Assembly: GCA_012295275.1 (NCBI GenBank)
Contig: CM022667.1
Coordinates: 14,637,168 to 14,649,667 of the forward strand
Reading direction: 5' to 3'
Origin: Chrysomallon squamiferum
Taxonomy: Eukaryota > Mollusca > Gastropoda > Neomphalida > Peltospiridae
DNA length: 12,500 bases
In this document: positions 7,252-12,500 of the stretch, one piece after another
Position numbering within the stretch: the first letter of the stretch is position 1
Layout of the letters: each line of letters begins with the position of its first letter
Program-made: the position numbers and the translations under genes
Notes under the pieces: generated by a model
What the model was told of the DNA's origin: nothing
Database searches by the model: none
The model's input: only the letters and a program-made list of their open reading frames with translations

Positions 7252-7443
7252 CGTTTGTGTGTGTATGTATGTGCATGTGTGTGTGTTTTCTAGACATGTT
7301 TTTGTACGTATGGATGTGTGTATGCATGAATATATACACGTATGAATGTATGTATGTTATATGATATCTATCTATATTTATAGGTAAATAGATAAAGAGA
7401 TCGATAGATAAAAGATAGACAGACAGATAGAGAGTTAGACAGA
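7252..7443. repeat. Impure (TG)n/(TATG)n then GATA/GACA tracts
   Basis: TG, TATG and CATG units run from 7252 to about 7355. Mixed GATA, GACA and AGATAA units run from about 7366 to 7443. Frames through it are Thr/His- or Tyr/Ile-rich artefacts. Confidence 0.85.
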
Positions 7444-7445
7444 TA

Positions 7446-8144
7446 ATCCACGATAACAACAATATCTTTCTTTATTAGAATAATAATTATAAACAATTAA
7501 CATCCAGTGTAAAATGCGATAATGAGACCTTTGAAAGTCTTACCAATCTATCACTGACGTTCAACATTCACATTCGAAATAAAATAATTTTTTTATGGTG
7601 TTTACACATCGAGAAAATATATATATATATATTTATTTTAATTTTTTTATTATTTTATGTTTAACCATATCCAAAACTGCACAACAGTTTATTTTTCAGC
7701 TGTGCTTATTTCCCATCGATTCCTCCCTAAACTACCAGACCCGACCTAACTGAACGTGTTTATGACAAATGTTCTAGCTATAATGACAATCTTTGGTCAC
7801 TGGGCCAAAACACAGAACGAAAGCGGCCTTGTCAATATGCTTGAGAAACAATTTCACGCCAAACTTTGTACGAATATGAGCTGTTCCTTGATTCGTCTCC
7901 AGTAGAACTCGTTTCATAGATTCTGATCAATTAATTTACTTCACTGACGTGAAACTTTGTTTTATCCGAACTGTTTACTTCTTGTATATATATGTGAGGT
8001 TTTGTCTATTTCTGTATTTGGTCGATTCGTTGCTTCGCAGTGTTTGAAGAATTAATGTTGATTGATAGTTGAAGTCGTCTTCGTTATTTGTTTTCCTTCA
8101 GTTGTATGGAAGTTGTATTACATTTTGTAGTATTCGTACTATTG
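7446..8144. other. Unique sequence, nothing recognised
   Basis: About 700 bp with a short (AT)n at about 7616-7632 and otherwise complex sequence. A few 5-bp stem-loops occur, for example 7940-7944 with 7949-7953. No exon, RNA gene or transposon end is recognisable. Confidence 0.5.
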
Positions 8145-8345
8145 CTGTTGTTGTTATTACTGGTAATACTACTAATACCAATATTGCTATTATCGCTGCT
8201 ACTGTTGTTGTTGCTGCTGCTGCTGAGACCTTCAAAACTGCTGCTACTGATGTTGCTGTTGCTACTCCCACTATTTATCCTGCTACTACGCTTCTGTTCC
8301 TATCACTACTACAACTAGAATTGCTAATGCTCTACCACTAGTACC
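8145..8345. repeat. Degenerate (CTG/CTA/GTT)n trinucleotide tract
   Basis: CTG, CTA, GTT and ATA units throughout, including CTGCTGCTGCTGCT near 8212-8224. Leu- and Ala/Thr-rich frames across it are low-complexity artefacts. Confidence 0.85.
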
Positions 8346-8369
8346 ATCAGTTCTTCTTCTATCCTTCTG

Positions 8370-8385
8370 CTACTACTACTACTAT

Positions 8386-8472
<87 letters not shown>

Positions 8473-8482
8473 CACTACTACC
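8370..8482. repeat. (CTA)n microsatellite
   Basis: A trinucleotide CTA tract, pure over about 8386-8471 (nearly 30 copies), with ATT and CCA interruptions at the ends. The minus-strand poly-Val frame is an artefact. Confidence 0.97.
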
Positions 8483-9132
8483 ATTGAAAGCATCGTCAGT
8501 AAAAAATAATGAACGAATAAATGAACGTACAAATAAATTAATGCTAGCAATTAATTATACAGTTTATTTTGTTTAGTTTGTTACTATTACTTTTGTTTGT
8601 AACTACAAGGCTTTGTTTTCTTTCTTATGGGTGGTTTTGATGTTATAAGCATTTTCAAAGCAGACAACAGTCTTTACCCAAATATAGTCTGATTAGATTT
8701 ATCAGACAAAGATGACTCCAGGACATTTTTGTTTTATTTTATTTTATTTTTATAACTATGACAATGAGAATGACAATGACTTTATTCTCATAAACTGTAG
8801 GATTACAGTACAGACAAGACTATATTACAGATATATAATAACAAAATTAAAATGGATATGCATGGAAGTTTAACGTGGACTACATACAATTTCACACATA
8901 GTTCTTATTAACGATCATAGCTTTTTTAATACAAATATATGTTTACTGTTAACGGTGGTTTTAGATAACAAACAATCAAGATACACTGTCATAAGGATAA
9001 ATGTATTTTCTTTTTACTGGAAAACATTGATGCTGCATTTTAAAGGCAAAACATACAGAAGTAATTTCATATAAAAACGTAATTTTTATTTCATATCATT
9101 TTGGAGAAAATCGGAATTTGATTTAATACGCG
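8483..9132. other. AT-rich sequence, possible retroelement tail inside
   Basis: Mostly unremarkable AT-rich DNA. A (TTTTA)n stretch at about 8727-8751 is followed by two 12-bp tandem units (ATGACAATGAGA type) at 8758-8781, and a 6-bp stem-loop at 8794-8809 (ACTGTA/TACAGT). Read on the minus strand, this order (hairpin, AATAAA-like sequence, short tandem repeat, A-rich end) is typical of non-LTR retrotransposon or SINE 3' ends. No body of such an element is recognisable. Confidence 0.35.
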
Positions 9133-9156
9133 AAAAAAAAAAAAAAAAAAAAAAAA
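9133..9156. repeat. Poly(A) run, 24 bases
   Basis: An uninterrupted A-run following CGCG. No retroposon body is recognised upstream. Confidence 0.95.
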
Positions 9157-9310
9157 TTTTAGGTGTTAATAAACTTGAAAATGAAACACGAAGTCTTCAT
9201 TTTACTTATATTTATATGTGTTTTTATTTAATAGCCGAATTATTATTTGTTCTGGTATTTTGTTAAAATTGGTACATAGACTTACGAGTGTCCCAACTTA
9301 TATGTTTTCC

Positions 9311-9376
9311 GAGTTACGAGCAGTCGCGTGAACGGTTTCTTGCTTTGAGTTGCGAGCCAAAATCCGAATTACGAGC
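9311..9376 (+). repeat. Subterminal repeats of the Tigger-like element
   Basis: The 11-mer GAGTTACGAGC and variants occur at 9311-9321, 9347-9357 (GAGTTGCGAGC) and 9366-9376 (GAATTACGAGC). A weaker copy in the same orientation is near the other end at 9974-9984 (GAGTTAGAAGC). They share TTACGAG with the terminal repeat. Subterminal copies of the terminal core are often transposase-binding sites; that role is inferred here. Confidence 0.65.
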
Positions 9377-9540
9377 GAGCTTCAGATTCGCCGCCGTTAG
9401 TTGGCGCAACGAACAACACAACATCCGGCCAGCATCCCGTGTCTCACTCGTTTATTTCACGTGATTACCTCGCTGCTTGGCACCTCTGTTGTGTTGTTTG
9501 CGTTTTGTGCAATATTTTGCCAGATTTATTTTTTCTGACC

Positions 9541-9783
9541 ATGGATCGTAAGAAAGCGAGTGCAAAGGACAGTGCTGAGAAGAAGAATCGGATGATGTCC
9601 ATTTAATTAAACTAAGAAATCATAGGAAAACATGAGCAAGGTGTGCATGTAGTCGATTTGGCTAGACAGTACGAGAGTAGTGCCATACTGAAGCAGAAGG
9701 AGTCGATAAAGGCTGTAACTCCAGCCAAAGGCGTTAAAATAATGTCTGATCTCCAAGATAAATATACCAATTTATTTCTTTAG
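9541..9783 (+). pseudogene. Tigger-like transposase fragment, N-terminal DNA-binding region
   Basis: The frame starting at the ATG at 9541 begins MDRKKASAKDSAEKKNRMMS and later reads EIIGKHEQGVHVVDLARQYE and LKQKESIKAVTPAKGVKI. I recognise this as the N-terminus of animal Tigger/CENP-B-type transposases, the helix-turn-helix that binds the transposon ends. Two in-frame TAA stops at 9604-9606 and 9613-9615 interrupt it. The segment around 9673-9690, at the end of the helix-turn-helix, appears shortened relative to the family. After about 9740 the reading passes into 3' non-coding sequence and ends at a TAG (9781-9783). The second DNA-binding half and the DDE domain are absent. It cannot encode a working transposase. 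The gene lies in the same orientation as its element. Confidence 0.85.
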
Positions 9784-10099
9784 ATTCGCATTTATTTTGT
9801 TTTTTTTATACAATATTTGTCATTTATAAATACATTTTTCTTATCTAAAAACACGTTACAAAAAAAAAAAAAAAAAAAAAAAAAGAAGGGGGGCGGTTTT
9901 GTGGGGCTGGAAAGGATTAATGGTATTTCAATTAATTTCAATTGGAAAATTAATTTGAAATACGAGAAGATTTGAGTTAGAAGCTCGGTCATGGAACGAA
10001 TTAAACTCGTAAGTCAAGGCACCACTGTACATATGTATGTATATATATATATTTTACGATCGATATTTATTTATTTTAAATAACTGTTACCACTTTTCG

Positions 10100-10460
10100 A
10101 AAGTTATATATCATATCACCATAATCTTGGCACCGTTTTTGTTCCGATGTTTTGAAACCCGCCCCTGACGTCGTTCCGCCTAAGGTAGCAGCAAAAGGCG
10201 ATTGCGGCACTTAACGGGCAGGAATGAGAGAAACGTTTCATCCGGCTTATAAAAGACGAGAATGTTCAGGGGCCTTTTTCCTACGTTACGTTTGTTAAAA
10301 ACAAAAACGGAAAAGGTTAATCAAGGTAATTTTGTGATTCGGCGCCGAGCGAGCTGGGTCAAGAACAAAAGTTTCGCGACGAAAACCTTTGACGAAGCTA
10401 ATTTCGTGAAAAACTGGGATTTCTCGTTGAAAATAGTCACAGGCGACGTGTAAGGGTATT
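10100..10460 (+). promoter_or_regulatory. CpG-rich block with TATA box, candidate promoter
   Basis: Between 10141 and 10460 I count about 26 CpGs by eye, well above expectation for its base composition. It contains a CRE-like TGACGTCG at 10166-10173 and a consensus TATA box (TATAAAAG) at 10248-10255, 82 bp apart. If used, transcription on the plus strand would begin about 10275-10285. A splice-donor-like AAGGTAATT occurs at about 10323-10331. The block is flanked by an AT tract and a (TG)n tract and is not part of the Tigger-like element. A promoter or a fragment of an unrecognised transposon fits equally well; there is no recognisable first exon. Confidence 0.35.
10262..10453 (+). CDS. Doubtful 63-codon open reading frame
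   Basis: ATG at 10262, TAA at 10451-10453. The predicted peptide is basic (many Lys and Arg) and has no recognisable domain. The ATG is only 7 bp after the TATA box at 10248-10255, so a transcript initiated from that box would normally start downstream of this ATG and omit it. Its length is within chance. It is recorded because it fills the CpG-rich block almost exactly. Confidence 0.07.
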   Translation: MFRGLFPTLRLLKTKTEKVNQGNFVIRRRASWVKNKSFATKTFDEANFVKNWDFSLKIVTGDV

Positions 10461-10531
10461 TCTGATAGCTTGTGGTTCTTAGCGTTATTTGATCCTGTCT
10501 GGTATGATTCGGTGATAAGGAGTAAGTAATA

Positions 10532-10535
<4 letters not shown>

Positions 10536-10581
<46 letters not shown>

Positions 10582-10591
10582 TGCGTGCGTG
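10536..10591. repeat. (TG)n microsatellite
   Basis: Pure (TG)n over about 10536-10579, then GTGCGTGCGTG. Confidence 0.97.
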
Positions 10592-10725
10592 ATAAATTAT
10601 GTTTTCATAACGTTGATTTTTATAATCGTGATGTCCCTAGTTTTCTCGGAAAGTTCTTTACCTAATTAGATCATTTAAACTATTTTTGAACTATTTTTTT
10701 TCTCTCTTTCTTTCCTTCATTTTTA
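10592..10725. other. AT-rich unique spacer
   Basis: Nothing recognised apart from a pyrimidine stretch near 10692-10717. Confidence 0.5.
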
Positions 10726-10736
10726 TTTTATTTCAT

Positions 10737-10783
<47 letters not shown>

Positions 10784-10797
10784 TTTGTTTATTTAAA
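10726..10797. repeat. (TTTA)n microsatellite
   Basis: Pure TTTA units over about 10733-10785 (about 13 copies), with TTTC and TTTG variants at the edges. Confidence 0.97.
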
Positions 10798-10924
10798 TTC
10801 TATTCTATTTATTTTCTTCCTGTTATTTTATAATAATTTTTTTTGTAAATTATTTTATATTACTTTTAAAACTTTCATTTCGTTTTAACTTGAAAGATAA
10901 TTTTTATTTTCACCCCCTAGCTTC

Positions 10925-10927
<3 letters not shown>

Positions 10928-10973
<46 letters not shown>

Positions 10974-10983
10974 ATATATATAT
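10928..10983. repeat. (TA)n microsatellite
   Basis: Two (TA)n runs of about 35 and 20 bp joined with a one-base phase slip near 10962. It is self-complementary and prone to cruciform formation and slippage. Confidence 0.97.
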
Positions 10984-11390
10984 TAAGCTCTCACGTATCT
11001 AGTTTCGACAAACCGTCATTATTAATTTCGAATTTAGGAGGCATGTTTTAAAATCAGAATAACTGCATTCAGCAATACTAATAAAATTCCGTGTTCGTAA
11101 TACCCACTGGGCTGAACCTACGCAAAATTTCAAACATGATTTTCTTCGATATTACATAAATTACAGCTGGGGTCTTGACGTTTTAAAGTGCTCTGTGTTT
11201 TTTAACGTCTGTTATCTATTTTATTATAAAAAATAAAAAACCTTTAAAATGATGAAACGAAACCATAGCTTTCGAATCTTAGACTCTAGTGTTACTATTA
11301 TTTAGTAGACTTGTATTTTATAATTATATTTAATGATATGTTTAAGGAGTTTGATTAACATTTATTCTATATTTTAACAATTATTATTTT
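10984..11390. other. AT-rich unique sequence, nothing recognised
   Basis: About 400 bp with no open frame, repeat or structure that I can support. Confidence 0.5.
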
Positions 11391-11526
11391 TCTTCTTCTT
11401 CTTCTTCTTATTATTATTATTATTTGTAGTAATACTAGCAGTAGTAGTAATCGTAGGAGTAACAAAAGTAGTGAAATCATAAACAGATTATTACGATCAT
11501 CGTCGTCATCATCATCATCATCATCA
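11391..11526. repeat. Compound trinucleotide tract (TTC, TTA, GTA, ATC)
   Basis: (TTC)n at about 11391-11408 passes into (TTA)n to about 11424, then degenerate AGTAGTAGTAA units, a short unique gap, and (ATC)n at about 11497-11526. Confidence 0.9.
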
Positions 11527-11870
11527 CATAACCGACATCATCATATCATCAACTGGTAACATAAATGACACGTCATAACTTCCGTTTTCCTCACTGCTGT
11601 TGATCAGCGTCACATCCTGCTGAGCGTATTTGATTGTGTTTACACAGTTTACTGACGTATCGAGAGGCGTATCAGAAAGGTTTTGATCGAGCGACACGCC
11701 ACAGCGAGTTCTGTAGTGGAAATCAATTGCGAAGATTACTTAACAGAAAAACATTAAGCTCGCATGTTTCTCAGTACAAATATGCGAAAGAGTTGTTTTG
11801 CAACAGCTTGGCAGAAATATAAAGCGACAGAACTTGTACCACGTTTTTCTCTGGAAATAAATTTTGACGA
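11527..11870. other. Unique CpG-containing block with a short open frame
   Basis: A 62-codon plus-strand frame runs from 11634 to 11822, but it begins with TTG directly after an in-frame TGA (11631-11633) and has no ATG start, so it is at best an exon fragment. A pyrimidine-rich stretch ending in CAG at about 11607 resembles a 3' splice site, but the frame entering from it meets the same stops. No family is recognised. Confidence 0.3.
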
Positions 11871-12010
11871 CAAAGCGAAAAAAATAAAATAATGAAATGA
11901 TAGTTAAATGAATGAAGAACGTTATGCATTAAAAGATGACTGAATGAATGAAAGAAAGAAGGAAAGAAACAAATGAATAAAATAAATTATAAAATAAAAT
12001 GGAAATTAAG
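11871..12010. repeat. A-rich low-complexity (AATG/GAAA/AAAT)n block
   Basis: Irregular AATGAA, GAAAGAAAG and AAATAAA units. No coding potential. Confidence 0.8.
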
Positions 12011-12089
12011 GAAAGGATGAGTTAATTTACTTAATCATATCTCATCTTATTTTCTTATCCCATCTGAATGATTGATGTCCAAATTACAT

Positions 12090-12110
12090 TTCACATAACT
12101 GTAATGTGAA
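12090..12110. repeat. 7-bp stem-loop
   Basis: TTCACAT at 12090-12096 pairs with ATGTGAA at 12104-12110 around a 7-nt loop. Confidence 0.8.
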
Positions 12111-12139
12111 GATATTATCTATCACCATGATTACCAAGG

Positions 12140-12175
12140 CAGTTATTATTATTATCGTCATCATCGTCATTACGG
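12140..12175. repeat. Degenerate (ATT/ATC)n tract
   Basis: ATT units followed by GTCATC units. Confidence 0.85.
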
Positions 12176-12500
12176 CTGCTGTAGTTGTTTTTTTGTTATT
12201 AATATTAATCAATCTAACTTTTAAATGTCTGAATGTTTAATATTTTAAATATATATATATATACATATTCTTTGTATTTTAATTTAATTATTTTCCGTTG
12301 TTGAAATAATTATACAACTGAAAGGAAACCTGAGCCACAAGTTTTTGGAACTCTGTTACCATTCACCTTGTAAACTAAACATACAGCTTTACGTATACAC
12401 ACAGAATTAACGTATTAAACTGAACGGAGGAGAAGGCAACTGGAACTCTTCTTGTAATCACGACAGTGGTGGTGGGGGGACAAGAAGAGAGCAGGACGAG
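12176..12500. other. AT-rich end of window, one hairpin
   Basis: No gene is seen. A short (AT)n lies at about 12249-12263. A 9-bp stem-loop pairs 12285-12293 (TAATTATTT) with 12304-12312 (AAATAATTA) around a 10-nt loop. The last 80 bases are purine-rich on the plus strand. Confidence 0.5.

Larger units (their letters stand above)
9267..10027 (+). mobile_element. Internally deleted Tigger/pogo-like DNA transposon
   Basis: The element is about 760 bp, bounded by 23-bp terminal inverted repeats at 9267-9289 and 10005-10027. The right end, read inward, begins CAGTGGTGCCTTGACTTACG, the form I recognise for Tigger ends. The left repeat matches it at 18 of 23 positions, including an unbroken GACTTACGAGT. 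A TA, the pogo-family target site, follows the right end at 10028-10029; the left copy is decayed (AA at 9265-9266). Inside lies only the start of a Tigger transposase (9541-9783), running straight into 3' non-coding sequence. Full-length relatives are usually 2-3 kb, so most of the transposase, including the DDE catalytic domain, has been deleted. A 25-base A-run at 9860-9884 expanded within the right arm. It is non-autonomous and, given the stop codons, old. Confidence 0.85.

Noticed and set aside
8069-8550. Leu-, Ala/Thr- and Val-rich frames
   Set aside because: They come from trinucleotide tracts that stay open in several frames; no non-repeat domain is present.
10177-10190. CTAAGGTAGC, a 10-mer found in a conserved part of large-subunit rRNA (the I-CeuI site region)
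   Set aside because: The match does not extend beyond 10 bases on either side, so a ribosomal fragment is not supported.
11634-11822. 62-codon open frame as a small gene
   Set aside because: It begins at TTG directly after an in-frame stop and contains no ATG start codon.
1-12500. tRNA genes or tRNA-derived SINE heads
   Set aside because: I found no convincing paired A-box and B-box (GGTTCGAnnCC) on either strand by eye.
1-12500. An undescribed multi-gene system
   Set aside because: No cluster of credible genes exists in the window; the content is repeats, one transposon relic and non-coding unique DNA.

Overview
The window looks like intergenic or intronic DNA from a metazoan nuclear genome, most likely a cephalopod such as an octopus. 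The case for that is indirect. The sequence is AT-rich and packed with long pure microsatellites of many classes: (AG)n, (CT)n, (CA)n, (TG)n, (TA)n, (CTA)n, (TTTA)n and mixed GATA/GACA/GGTA blocks. Three separate degenerate trinucleotide tracts and several A/T runs of 21-25 bases are also present. CpG is not depleted in the non-repetitive blocks. I know of no single diagnostic sequence that fixes the species.

I find no convincing protein-coding gene, tRNA, rRNA, CRISPR array or bacterial-type operon. Most open frames are translations of microsatellites (Arg-Glu, Ser-Leu, Thr-His, poly-Val, poly-Leu). The few frames of 60-117 codons in non-repetitive DNA are about what chance gives in 12.5 kb of this composition. 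The only recognisable protein sequence is a broken N-terminal fragment of a Tigger/pogo-type DNA transposase (9541-9783). It sits inside a short, internally deleted element at 9267-10027 that keeps 23-bp terminal inverted repeats.

Layout. 1-745: leader, A-runs, (ATC)n and a large (AG)n. 746-1247: unique sequence ending in a dense cluster of inverted repeats. 1249-1445: CTA-type tract. 1446-3025: a decayed tandem repeat of about 67 bp, apparently arranged as about 133-bp dimers, interrupted by a 430-bp tetranucleotide block; one isolated copy lies at 5857-5906. 3055-3470: CpG-containing unique block. 3541-3715: GTN tract. 3716-4745: unique sequence. 4773-5236: CA tracts, a 20-bp palindrome and small duplications. 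5237-6420: AT-rich, with a perfect 10-bp hairpin at 6154-6176. 6421-6685: pyrimidine tracts. 6686-7250: unique sequence with stacked hairpins. 7252-7443: TG and GATA tracts. 7446-8100: unique. 8145-8482: CTN/CTA tracts. 8483-9266: AT-rich with a possible retroelement tail. 9267-10027: Tigger-like relic. 10100-10460: CpG-rich block with a TATA box and a CRE-like site, the best promoter candidate. 10536-10983: TG, TTTA and TA tracts. 10984-12500: AT-rich sequence with short tracts and hairpins.

No genes here work together as a system. The items most worth following are the diverged 67/133-bp repeat family and its dispersed copy, the inverted-repeat cluster at 1048-1213, the CpG/TATA block near 10.2 kb, and the Tigger-derived short element.
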